From Heliocidaris erythrogramma (lineage: Eukaryota > Echinodermata > Echinoidea > Camarodonta > Echinometridae): 64,000 nucleotides of DNA. The position numbers and the translations under genes were made by a program. The stretch's first letter is position 1, and every line of letters starts with the position of its first letter. The notes below the pieces were generated by a model. That model ran no database searches. It had not been told where the DNA came from and was given only the letters and a program-made list of their open reading frames with translations. The stretch lies in NCBI GenBank assembly GCA_025617745.1, contig CM046855.1, forward strand, positions 17,887,880-17,951,879. Direction: 5' to 3'. Positions 24,162 to 35,700 of the stretch are shown piece after piece.

Positions 24162-24249
24162 CTAGGGAAGGACGGACGGACGACCCGAAAACATAATGCC
24201 TCCGGCTACCACCTACGGTGGGCAGAGGCATAAAAATCACAAATTTCTT

Positions 24250-26530
24250 TTTATTCTCTATTCATGAAATTTGATCTAGTATTAGTCTTGACTTAGGTCA
24301 CTCACACATTCCAGTCATACATGTAGTTCCCAGTGGACCATTCCGAAGTGATCAACACACGGTACAAGGTACAAGGTACAAGGCACATATATATGCAAGG
24401 TTATTCATATATAAATACAGTATAACATCACACACCAGAGTGATAAGACCTCTATACTGCCAAAATTGCCCAGCCAAAGGCGAGTGTGTATTCTTGAACT
24501 CATGTGAGAGCTTCAAGTGAGCAAGATCGCCAGCCAAAAATAGCCCGAAAATTCACTTGATCATAAGGATCCATGAGAACAAATTTTCTGGCAATTAGAC
24601 AATTTATCAAAAAGTAAAATGTAAAGGGAAGTATTTTCCAAGAATTTTTTGAATTGAGCCTGTGACATACAAAACACCCTATCTAAATCTACAATTTTCT
24701 TGAAATACAGCACAACTTTTGGAACCCATTTTCCTTACGGAAACGCATATGTTACACAAATTATCAGATTAGGGTAGCAGGACTGCCAATCATGCCGATT
24801 ACATCGCTATATTTTTTTATATAAAAGTGATAATTTTATGGATACTTTTTTCCAAAAAAAATCAGTCTATTTTGTTTAGGGATATGCTCTGCTGAGGCTA
24901 CGTCTGGCTTCACGGAATCCCTCTCCTAAATAGACCGAAGTCTGCCACAGCCACTCCTGTTGGGGTCCATCGCTATGTGTTTCCCTATGGTGCTACATGT
25001 AGTCGGCTCGTCGCGGAGGAGCTACACACTCATATGCATTACGTTTGCTTTGGCCAAAGTTTGATGAAAATATCACAAATACTACATCACATAAAATCAC
25101 CAACTCTACACATACTTACATGAACATAAAAAAACTTGCAATTTAGGAGTGATAATTTGTATATTTTTCATATTTCTTTGGCATAAAAATATGCGAAAGA
25201 ATGTCAAAAACGATCTTTTCTCAGTGCTGGTCTCTCGAAAATCGGAGTGTCAATCTGGCGACAATCACCATTGCGCATGCTGTAGTGCTTCAACATGGGA
25301 GAAAAGATTGTTTGCGATCGTTCTCGATATAATATTCTCGTTTTTTTTCATCGGAAAACATTCAAAGCGTAAAATTCATCCCCCTTTACGCAAGTTTATG
25401 AATTTTTATTGCAGTTTAATTAAAGTTTGTGAGATTATCTTACGTGGTATTTGTAATATTTTTATCGAAATACGGTGAATCAACAAAGTGTCCGAACAGC
25501 CGACCTATACTTATGTAGGTCATAATGCCACCACCCTAGTTTTTCAATATTTTCAACATGTAAATCTAGATAGTAGATGTATTTACTTAACTTAGAAAGG
25601 TCTAGACCTTATTTAGGTTATAAACATTTTGTAAAAAATAAACAATGATGAACTAAAATTTGAAATAGAATTAGGACTTGCCCACTCGTGTGTCTGAACC
25701 ACTCAGCCCCACTTGAAACTATGCAGCTCCAACCTGCTGAAATATATCCAGCCAAAATACCAGATCAAAAGAGTGAATATTACTTACCAGCAAGTTGTCT
25801 GTGAAAGTCCCTCTTGTTTGGTGACCAGATAAACTAATGATTCAGGGAATATGGAATTTAAAGCACTAAATTTTGTGTTCATTTTATTTTTCTGCTGAGA
25901 CTAATTGATCCTTCTGTACTGCTGCCCTCTCTGTGTGGAGAGAGGAAATCTGCATTTGTTTATTGTTGCTGGCAGTAGTACAGCAGTAGTAGAGGGCAGC
26001 CCTTATGTGTTTTCACCATGACCATATTGGTTTGGGAGGACAAGGAAGGTTATATTATAACCTTGTTCATTGGATAAGTGGACTTACCTAGCTACAACGG
26101 CTACATGTACGACGTCTGTTCGTTACGTTCCGGATACAGTTAACGCGTTCCATTGAACTCTACACACACAGAAATAATAAAATGGCGATCTTTCCCGAGA
26201 ACCGCTCACGTCTATCAAAGAGGTCAATGGGCTGAGACTGTTCAACGACCGTCCACACACTACGCTATATGTGAGCATTCAGTCTCTACGTACGGAGGTC
26301 TAGTGGAGCCAGACGTAGTCTCAGCAGAACAACCGACAATACAGAGAGACTGAAGCTTTTGGTCTACTGTGCGGAGTGCATGGTGGTTTCCTTGACCACG
26401 ATAATGCCCAAGTTACACCCTAGAATCTACAATACATAATCATTGTACATATGTTTTATGCAATCATTTTTTTGGCTATATCGTGCTTAGCCAGGACTAG
26501 CTTCGTGAGTGTAAAAAAAAAAAAAATTGG
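24250..26530. other. Upstream region of SLC25A21, no coding exon recognised
   Basis: Holds a 109-codon plus-strand frame at 25149-25478 with hydrophobic and Cys-rich stretches but no recognised domain. A consensus minus-strand splice donor (GTAAGTAAT after 25788) could end a noncoding exon. Sequence at about 26240-26370 recurs inverted at about 48955-49780, where it is split by a MITE. Confidence 0.4.
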
Positions 26531-26914
26531 CTATACGCCTTTTACATCACGAAGCCAGGCGTTTTTCCCCAGCAATCTAAATGCGCACGGGTTAGCAGGA
26601 CTGGAAATGCCGTGAAATAGCACTTTCCTGATAACTCCTGCGACCGACAGGTCCTTCACCACAGCGTTTCCTCTTAGGGAAACTTTTGGAATTAGTATGT
26701 CTTTTTGATCGTACATATTTTTACCAAAAAATCCAAAAAAAGAACTCACCAGTGTTTGTGTATCCATGCCTCCTCTTGTCATGCAGATATAAAATGGCGG
26801 CTGCCTGCGACGGCGCGCGATACAACCATAATTGAAACCATACGTCGCCGACAGAAGGGCTTTTCCTCTCTCCTTGCGTCTACGGCAGCGAGGACAGGTC
26901 CAAGTTAAAATCAC
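26531..26914 (-). CDS. Unrecognised 127-codon open frame over a CpG-rich patch
   Basis: Open from the ATG at 26914-26912 to the stop at 26533-26531. Basic, Cys-containing N-terminus (TCPRCRRRKERGK) and no recognised domain. A minus-strand consensus donor (GTGAGTTCT, 26749-26741) lies within it, and the YY1-like motif is on the same patch. The frame may simply cover the first exon of a longer transcript, possibly the noncoding first exon of SLC25A21. Confidence 0.25.
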   Translation of the reverse strand: MILTWTCPRCRRRKERGKALLSATYGFNYGCIARRRRQPPFYICMTRGGMDTQTLVSSFFGFFGKNMYDQKDILIPKVSLRGNAVVKDLSVAGVIRKVLFHGISSPANPCAFRLLGKNAWLRDVKGV

Positions 26915-26915
26915 T
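26750..26915 (-). promoter_or_regulatory. Putative SLC25A21 promoter / first exon with YY1-type motif
   Basis: CpG-rich compared with its surroundings (GACGGCGCGCG). AAAATGGCGGC at 26791-26801 matches the YY1 core AANATGGCGGC, which in animals usually sits at transcription starts. A consensus minus-strand splice donor follows at 26749. With the acceptor at 21571 this suggests a noncoding first exon for SLC25A21; that link is inferred. Confidence 0.4.
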
Positions 26916-27987
26916 TATTGTGTACACGCGCTGTGACCTTATCAACAAAGGCCTTTGACCTGATCGGGGTCAGTTTGGTTTGTCGTCTAGTTTTTCCTCC
27001 AGACGTTTGGGGGGAAAGATTTTACATTGTTCAATTCTTCGACAGGATCGTATATCTATATAGCGCCATCTACTTTGAATTTTAGATCAGTATTAAATCT
27101 AAACGACTGAAGCTTAGGCAAGTGAAAATAAAAACTACAAAGTGGTAAGTTTTTAGTCCTTTTTAAGTTAAAATATTACTCCTAGATACGAATGTTATTA
27201 TAGCTAATATGCCCAGTAATCCTCAAATTGGCAAGAATCCTACCTAGGATATCAAAAAAACAGCAGAACGGAGGTATAGATCTAGATATATAGGATTTGT
27301 ATGGAGCGGAGGTATAAACTAAGTAATAGATCTAGTGCAGCAGCATCATTCGCTGTCAATTGCTCGTGGTCTAGTGGTAAAAGCGTCTGGTCAGACTGTC
27401 TTAGAGTATTCTCTTTCTACACTGCACTCGCGTTTAAGGTCCCGGATTCGAATACTGCTCTTTCATGCTGATAATTTTTTCAGTTATGAATCGATAATGA
27501 TAGCGTTTATTCCGTTATAAATAACTGAATTTCAACAATGAAAACCAAGAAACTTGACTAATTATTCACTTGTTCAGGCGGATTTAATGGCGGCTGGGCA
27601 TAATAACGACTTTGGCCCGAATGTTAAAGTGAAAGAAGTTTTAATACATACATATCATGCAATATAGATACAGCAAAAATAGGGAATTAACCCTTGGAAT
27701 TGCAAGGGAGGTGATAATATGTAAAGTATACATTCAAATCTGCCGTATTAACGTCTATGGAGTACGAGGTTATCTTACGATAACCTCGTATGTGTATGAC
27801 TGTGTGTACGCACACACTTGTTGGGAGTGGAATGCTATATAATAATATCTCCCGTACTGACGAAATGAACGGTAGTGAATGGACTGGGGCCTTCTCGTGA
27901 AATAAGCCACCGGTCATCGAGTGTGTACACACACACTGCCGTGTAACTGAAAAGTCCATGGGGGATGTGAACCCTCAGTCATATGCA
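26916..27987. other. Intergenic between SLC25A21 and NAA40
   Basis: No gene recognised. Contains a tRNA-like SINE fragment (27356-27455), a perfect short hairpin (27763-27774 with 27779-27790, arm TACGAGGTTATC) and a roughly 60-bp sequence at 27886-27943 that recurs inverted at 36340-36400. Confidence 0.5.
27356..27455 (+). mobile_element. tRNA-like SINE fragment
   Basis: A-box-like 'tcgtggtctagtggtaaaag' and B-box-like GGATTCGAATA occur with spacing too long for an intact tRNA. It is read as a tRNA-derived element or pseudogene. Confidence 0.45.
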
Positions 27988-27995
27988 ATTACACG

Positions 27996-30117
27996 CACTC
28001 ATAGCTACATTCCTATACTTCGTGTGTATAATGTAGGCAGTCATACACCTCATCTTTTTAAAACACCACTGCACAAAAGTCACCAATATTCACTCAAAAT
28101 CGGCATTTAATTTTCAAAAACCGACCCCAAAATATCCAAGAAATACAATAAATTCAACTCACCAATGTTGGAAAAGATATTTTCAAAAATCAAATCCGTA
28201 ATTTACTGTTGATTCTCGCGAAACGAGCTATCGGAGTCATTGTGTACATTTCCTGGTCGCCGCGGGCGCCGACATCTCCCCAAAAGAGTTTTGTCCTCAA
28301 AAATTCGGTCCCTATGGCGTACACGGAAAAGTTCCGATTTTCTGTGTGCGCGATCGTAAAGATCGATGTGCGCTTGCGATCCCGAGTTTCTTCGTGGACA
28401 AAAATTGTATTGGCCGATTTTAGTCTAAGACATCGGCAGTTTGTAAACAACACGCGATCGCGAAACAAATCGGCGGGGATTTCTCCGGTTTTGGACAAGA
28501 TTTTGACTTTGGATTTTGCTGAAAATATAAAAAGTTCTTCCTAACGGCCATTTGAGGTAGGAGTGAGATTTTTAAGGGCTGAATTTGAAAGCAAGTATTT
28601 AAAATATTTATCTTATTTTTTCCCCCATACCTTTAGTACATGCGACAGAAAATACCAACTATTTTACAGAAATGTACCCGGGAGTGGTCAATATGACCAC
28701 TCATAGCTACATTCCTATACTTCGTGTGTATAATGTAGGCAGTCATACACCTCAACTTTTTAAAACACCACTGCACAAAAGTCACCAACATTCACTCAAA
28801 ATCGGCATTTAATTTGCAAAAACCGACCCCAAGATATTCAAGAAATACAATAAATTCAACTCACCGATGTTGGAAAAGATATTTCCAAAAATGAAATCCG
28901 TAATTTACTGTCGATTCTCGCGAAACGAGCTATCGGAGTCACACCACGAATAGTGGTCATATTGACCACTACGAATACAAAATGCAAAAATAGTTCGTAT
29001 TTTCTGTCGCGTGTAGTAAAGGTATGGGGGGAAAATAAGATAAATATTTTAAATACCTTACTTTCAAATTCCGCCCTTAAAAATCTCACTCCTACCTCAA
29101 ATGGCCGTTAGGAAGAACTTTTGATATTTTCAGCAAAATCCAAAGTCAAAATCTTGTCCAAAACCGGAGAAATCCCCGCCGATTTGTTTCGCGATCGCGT
29201 GTTGTTTACATACTGCCGATGTCTTAGACTAAAATCGGCCAATAAAATTTTTGTCCACGAAGAAACTCGGGATCACAAGCGCACATCGATCTTTACGATT
29301 GTGCACAAAGAAAATCGGGACTTTCCGTGTATGCTACATAGGGACCGAATTTTTAAGGACAAAACTCTTTTGGGGAGATGTCAGCGCCCGCGGCGACCAG
29401 GAAATGTACACAATGACTCCGATAGCTCGTTTCGCGAGAATCAACAGTAAATTACGGATTTGATTTTTGGAAATATCTTTTCCAACATCGGTGAGTTGAA
29501 TTTATTGTATTTCTTGGATATTTAGTGGTCGGTTTTTGTAAATTAAATGCCGATTTTGAGTGAATGTTTGTGACTTTTGTGCAGTGGTGTTTTAAAAAGT
29601 TGAGGTGTATGACTGCCTAAATTATACACACGAAGTATAGGAATGTAGCTATGAGTGATCGGAGTCATTGTGTACATTTCCTTGACGCCACGGGCGCTGA
29701 CATCTCCCCAAAAGAGTTTTGTCCTTAAAAATTCGGTCCCTATATGGCGTACGCGGAAAAGTCCCGATTTTCTGTGTGCGCGATCGTAAAGATCGATGTG
29801 CGCTTGCGATCCCGAGTTTTTCGTGGACAAAAATTTTATTGGCCGATTTTAGTCTAAGACATCGGCAGTATGTAAACAACACGGGATTTTTCCGGTTTTG
29901 GACAAGATTTTGACTTTGGATTTTGCTGAAAATATGAAAAGTTCTTCCTAACGGCCATTTGAGGTAGGAGTGAGATTTTTAAGGGCTGAACTTGAAAGTA
30001 AGTATTTAAAATATTTATCTTATTTTTCCCCCCATACCTTTAGTACATGCGACAGAAAATACCAACTATTTTGCAGTAATGTAGCGTTGAGTGAATATGA
30101 CCACTATTCGTGGTGTG
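27996..30117. mobile_element. Cluster of nested hAT-like MITE copies
   Basis: Several copies of the ~690-bp MITE described at 33220-33909: one complete forward copy (about 27996-28692), a partial one (from 28697), a reverse copy (about 28975-29658) and a partial forward copy (to about 30090). The cluster is bounded by a perfect 8-bp repeat, attacacg (27988-27995 and 30118-30125). A second motif, CACACCACGAATAGTGGTC, marks another end at 28939 and, inverted, at 30117. Open frames of 77-111 codons recur in every copy on both strands and are sequence artefacts of the repeat. Confidence 0.75.
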
Positions 30118-30815
30118 ATTACACGCAATAAACTGCATGTACAAAGTGAATGCGGGGCGGCTTATTTCACAAGAATGCCTGGACTGGTGACCTATTCCAC
30201 GATAATGCCATTTTTAAAAACAAGTCTAACAAGTTACTCCTTCTTCAACAATCAAGAAAAGTAAAATTTAGGGGGGGGGGGGGGAGATGAAAACTAAAAA
30301 GTGATCACACACACATGAATTTCGGTATGTGGGGCAATGCCAATAGAATTAACAAAAGTTGAGCCTTGGGAAGAGTTTTGGGGTTTTTAAAAAGTTTCGC
30401 TACAAAACTAAAACTCACTACTAATTAAAAATATAGCAGCATTCATCTTTAAACATATCATGCAGATAAATAAGAGAAATAAAGCCGTTGCTCACCTCTA
30501 AAACGCAAACTAATCCGTGAAAGCGCACTCAGCTCAGACGCCCCTCAAAAGCGCTGAAGTTTCAGACCATTCTTTGTCATCTTGTTTATACAAACGCCGA
30601 ACAGGCAAATCGAAAACAAAATAAAACCGGTATATAATACGCATATATCAGGCGCCGCGGAACGTCTTGAAAAGTGGAGGGGCTTAGTGGGAGAGGGCTG
30701 CGTGTATCAATAGTACCGCATTTTTGCACTGCCATACGTTTGCACGTGTTTACTGAAAAAAGTGGGGGGGGGGGGCTGCAGCCCCCCCCCCCAATACATA
30801 AGGAAAAGTGGCAAT

Positions 30816-30938
30816 CCTAGGTTTTAGGGGTCTAAATTATTTTAGGTTGCTAACTAGGGTTAGGGTTAGGGTTAGGGTTAGGGCATAGATGAGCTGAAGT
30901 TAGCAACCTAAAATAAGTTTAGACCGCTAAAACCCAGG
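30816..30938. repeat. Palindrome enclosing a TTAGGG run
   Basis: Arms at 30816-30854 and 30899-30938 are near inverses (CCTAGGTTTTAGGGGTCTAA and the opposite). The loop holds about five TTAGGG units (30855-30883). The G-rich strand could form a quadruplex. Confidence 0.75.
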
Positions 30939-31906
30939 ATCGCCGGAAAAGTGATGTCATGCACTCACTTTTCCTATCATATATTTCATTTTTTGCTTCA
31001 ATAATGTAAAACATGGTTTGACTCCATATGGAACATGTAAAATCATCATTATTGTAACTTATTTTCATACAAGGAAGGGATTCTTTATTATCACATCTAT
31101 AAAAATTGAAATATTTGAAATTTCATATAATAAAATACAATAAGGAAAAGTGAGTGTGTGACATCATCGGTTCACCATTTGCATACCGCCATGCTATGCA
31201 TATCACTGTTTCATGAAATAATGCAAAACTTCAAAATGCCGTAACTTTCTTATTTTACATCCGATTTCAGTGAAATTTTCACTGTTACGCTTGTTTAATT
31301 TTACTCTATTTATTCAAATCAACTTGATATTAGGGTGGACTTGGCCTTTAAGTTTTTTGCAAGGCGGGCCAGATATATTCCCGGGGTGGCTTCCGTATCA
31401 GCATGATTTCAACACTAGTTTACAAGAAGGCCCTGCAAATTAACAACATTGACAAAACAGTACAAAATAATGAACATCACAAAAAATCATGATCAAACAA
31501 AACGCCTCAGTCTCTAGATGAATTTTTAATACATGTGATTTAGCAAGTAATGAAAAGCAAATAATAATAAACTTAACAATTTGAAACGAAAAGTTGACTA
31601 TTCCACTGCTACAGTAATAAAATAGTTTATCTATCATTCGGTTTGATCCCTTTGAAACACATAATTCTATGATGATAATAATAGGCCTATGATAAACTTA
31701 ACTTGCATTCACCTCTTAATCTGTTTCTTTTTGAAGTAAAAGAAGATAGACAAAAGTGTACTGCTTTAAGAAATAGCGCATACTACTTACAACTCAATGA
31801 ATATTCAAAGCATTGTATTAGAAAAGTATAGAGGGAAAAAATGTCCAACACACCAATTCTGATATTACATCAAGCATTGAAGAATTTTTTTTTTTACTGG
31901 ATATTT

Positions 31907-31994
31907 TTTTTTTTTTTTATTGATTCAAAAATGAGATTACAATTCAATCAAAGAAACATGAACAAAGACAAACTTAACTTAACTTAAACTTAAC
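31907..31994 (-). mobile_element. Short retroposed insert with poly(A) and target duplication
   Basis: A minus-strand fragment whose poly(A) appears as a T run at its left edge. It is flanked by a 14-bp direct repeat tttactggatattt (31893-31906 and 31995-32008). This is the signature of LINE-mediated retroposition; the source transcript was not recognised. Confidence 0.65.
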
Positions 31995-32696
31995 TTTACT
32001 GGATATTTATAGCTAGTAAGCTAGGGGAACTAGACCCTAGACAGTTTTTGTCTACACTTTGTATTGTTTTGCTAGCCTGCCACCCCTCCCCCCTCCCCCG
32101 AACAATTTGATACCATTCATTCTTAATCTCGGACAGTGCTGCATTCATTCTCAAGTGTATTTCATGCATACATCTGAAAAGTTCCTTTTAACATAGATCT
32201 GTGGCCACGCCTCGTTGCTACCTAAAGCTGGAAAGAGTGGTCGACATCTTCAGGTCAACATCGCACAGATCTATGCGTCTGTCGCCCTCTTGCTTTGTAG
32301 CTTATGTTACTATTTCGCGCCACATTGAAAGAGGTGCGGGAAACCGATTTGACAAACAATAACGTGGAATCCAACATTAAAAATAAAACAGCCACTGTTT
32401 CAAAACGAGCCACTTTATATTCTACACTGAGGAGCGTAGTATTCTAGAAATATTTCTTTTGGATAACATCAACTACAACAAAAGTCTGAACAGATCAGTC
32501 GATCCTCGAATCCTCGATTCGTTTCGTCACACGACCTGGCTTAACTTAGTAATATTTTTTATCAGTTTATTAACTTTAACTTAGTTTAACGTTCGTCAAG
32601 AGAACTAAGTAAGTTAGTAAGTATCCCTGGACAGAGCAGACAGAGACAGAGACAGATCGAGTTGACTGTAATAAAACTTAAAAGGAGCCATACAAC

Positions 32697-32702
32697 ATGG
32701 GG
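32697..32702 (+). CDS. NAA40: NAA40 coding exon 1 (Met-Gly only)
   Basis: ATGGGG followed by donor GTGAGT. It joins in phase 0 to exon 2, giving [12 protein letters not shown], which matches the vertebrate N-terminus MGRKSSKAKEKK. An in-frame TAA lies five codons before the ATG. Only two codons are encoded here; the rest of the exon is 5' UTR. Confidence 0.88.
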
Positions 32703-35700
32703 GTGAGTCAGAACAAATGAAAGACAAAGTCAAATTGTGAAGAAAAAAGGAAACTGGAATTTAGAAACAAAACTCAATGTCATGAATGTCATGAATGTGT
32801 AGGCCTAGTCGACTAAAAGACTGACAGAAGATAGTGGTGAATTCAAATTTATTGAATTTATTCGTGATGCTTTTCTAGTTCAACATGTCAATAAACCGAC
32901 AAGGTTTAGAAAAAAAAAAAAAGGAATAAAGGAAACAAGGAAAAAAGAAAAGGAAACTGGAATTTAGAAACAAAACTCAATGTCATGAATATAGCCTAGA
33001 CTAAACTGAAACTAATGAAAGAAGATAAATGTGGTGAATTCAAATTTATTGAATTTATTCGTGATGCTTTTCTAATTCAACATGTCAATAAACCGACAAG
33101 GTTTAGAAAAAAAGGAAACAAGGAAAAAAGAAAAGGAAACTGGAATTTAGAAACAAAACTCAATGTCATGAATGTCTAGACTAAAGTGGTGAATTCAATT
33201 TATTGAATGTATTCGTGATCACTCACGGGTACATTACTGTAAAATAGTTGGTATTTTCTGTCGCATGTACTAAAGGTATGGGGGGAAAAATAAGATAAAT
33301 ATTTTAAATACTTGCTTTCAAATTCAGCCCTTAAAAATCTCACTCCTACCTCAAATGGCCGTTAGGAAGAACTTTTGATATTTTCAGCAAAATCCAAAAT
33401 CAAAATCTTGTCCAAAACCGGAGAAATCCCCGCCGATTTGTTTCGCGATCGCGTGTTGTTTACAAACTGCCGATGTCTTAGACTAAAATCGGCCAATATA
33501 ATTTTTGTCCACGAAGAAACTCGGGATCGCAAGCGCACATCGATCTTTACGATCGCGCACACAGAAAATCGGAACTTTTCCGTGTACGCCATAGGGACCG
33601 AATTTTTGAGGACAAAACTCTTTTGGGGAGATGTCCGCGCCCGCGGCGACCAGGAAATGTACACAATGACTCCGATAGCTCGTTTCGCGAGAATCAACAG
33701 TAAATCAGGATTTCATTTTTGGAAATATCTTTTCCAACATTGGTGAGTTGAATTTATTGTATTTCTTGGATATTTTGGGGTCGGTTTTTGAAAATTAAAT
33801 GCCGATTTTGAGTGAATATTGGTGACTTTTGTGCAGTGGTGTTTTAAAAAGATGAGGTGTATGACTGCCTACATTATACACACGAAGTATAGGAATGTAG
33901 CTATGAGTGTTCGTGATGCTTTTCTAGTTCAACATGTCAATAAACCGACAAGGTTTAGATTTGGTTGTAAACCCAATATACTTGATTTAATATTTACTAA
34001 CAATGAAGACCATATTTCAAATGTTCAGTACTGTAGGCCCAATAGGACTGAGTGACCATGCTGTTTTGATATTTCATCTGAATTATTACTGTGACCCCTC
34101 TAATAGCAAAAAAAGGTATATTTATATGATAAAGCTAATTTTACTGAAATGAGAGAAACCTTGTATTCGTTAGATTGGCCAACTCTGTTTGCGCCAGTAG
34201 AAGATGACGTTGAACGTCAATGGAGCATCTTCAAATATGAAGTCAAATCTGCTCAGGAGAAGTTTATTCCATCTAGGATAATTTCTAGAGGGCAGGCATG
34301 GGGGAATAAAGGTGATTTCCCTGTTGATAATGACACACTTAAGCTTATTAAGAGAAAGCACAGGAGTTGGGAACATTATCTTAAGGATAAAACAGAAAGC
34401 AAGAAAAAAAGAGTACAACAGACTCCGTAATCGGGTCAAAGCTGCCACTAGGCGGCTTCAGAAAAACTATGAAAGTAATATTGCAAAAGCTGTGAAAATA
34501 AATTCGAAAAAATTTTGGAAGTATGCCAGGACAAAGACTAAAATCAAGTCTGGAGTGGCACCTCTTGTGAAGTCTCTTTCATCTTCTGAATTTACCAAGA
34601 CTGATAATGAAAAAGCTGATATCCTACTTGATTATTTTTCTACTGTTTACACGAATGAGCCTGTTGGTTAAATATTCCCAGTCCCCCTCAGCATAATATT
34701 TTTGAAGATTTTTGTGATATTGAAATTAATGAAGACAAAGTCCTGTCTCTGCTTTCCAAACTTGACATTTCGAAGTCCCCGGGACCAGATGAGTTTCACC
34801 CTCGGGTGCTGCGTGAGATCGCTCCAGTCATAGCTGGTCCTTTGAGTGTCATTTTCCAAACTTCTTTGCGGAGAGGTGTAGTTCCATCAGACTGGAAATC
34901 AGCGAATGTTAATGCTGTTTTCAAGAAAGGTGATAGATCGCTGCCATCGAACTCGACTATAGACCTACATGTATTAGTCTTACATGTATAGTGTGTAAGC
35001 TTTTGGAATCAATAATTCATGAGATTCTGGATCATATGACTATAAACAAATTGTTTTAATAGTGTCAAGCAGTATGGTTTCTTGCCTGGTCGTTCAACAA
35101 TGCTCCAGCTGATAAACGTTGATGAATGGTCTAGCACTCTGGAGGAAAATGGTTCAATTGATGTGATTTATTTAGATTTCATGAAGGCCTTCGATAAGGT
35201 GCCCCACCGTCGGCTGCTTGCCAAGATTAGAAGCTATGGCATAAGTGAGTTGGTGGTTAATTGGATTGAAGCATTTCTAGTTGGGAGAAGACAGCGTGTA
35301 TGTGTGAAAGGAGAATATTCCAGTTGGGGTCTTGTTGCAAGTGGAATTCCACAAGGTAGTGTTCTTGGGCCCGTGTTGTTTGTGTTGTATATAAATGATC
35401 TACCTAACATGATTTCTGAGAGTAGTGTATATCTATTTGCTGATGACACAAATATTTTCAAGTCCATAACAGATGAGAATGATCGTATTGCCCTTCAGAG
35501 GGATCTTGATAGGCTCAAATGCTGGTCTGACAAATGGCTGCTTAGATTCAACCCTAAGAAATGTGTTCTCACCATTGGTAACCCCAAGTCTGCCCTGGCA
35601 AGTCCATATGTGTATAATATGACCTGTGATAATTCGCAAAGTGCCCTCAAGCAAGTGTCATCTGAGAGAGATTTGGGAGTGGTGATTGATGATAAGCTAA

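Larger units (their letters stand above)
30126..32696. other. Upstream region of NAA40
   Basis: Holds a G/C hairpin (30764-30792), a palindrome with telomere-like loop (30816-30938), the right end of a TTAA-type MITE (about 31100-31350) and a small retroposed insert (31907-31994). The NAA40 promoter should lie in the last few hundred bases, but no TATA box or other core element was identified. Confidence 0.5.

Noticed and set aside
25149..25478. 109-codon plus-strand frame as a gene
   Set aside because: No recognised domain, no start context or splice partners, upstream of a gene on the other strand. Left as unexplained sequence.
26791..26835. Plus-strand coding start ATGGCGGCTGCC
   Set aside because: Good start context, but the frame stops after 12 codons and no donor in the right place was found. 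The motif is better explained as a YY1 site.
28190..29913. Recurrent open frames of 77-111 codons on both strands, also at 33362-33746 and 49235-49589
   Set aside because: They lie wholly inside copies of a MITE with target duplications, exist on both strands at once, and have no domain or start context. Treated as repeat artefacts.
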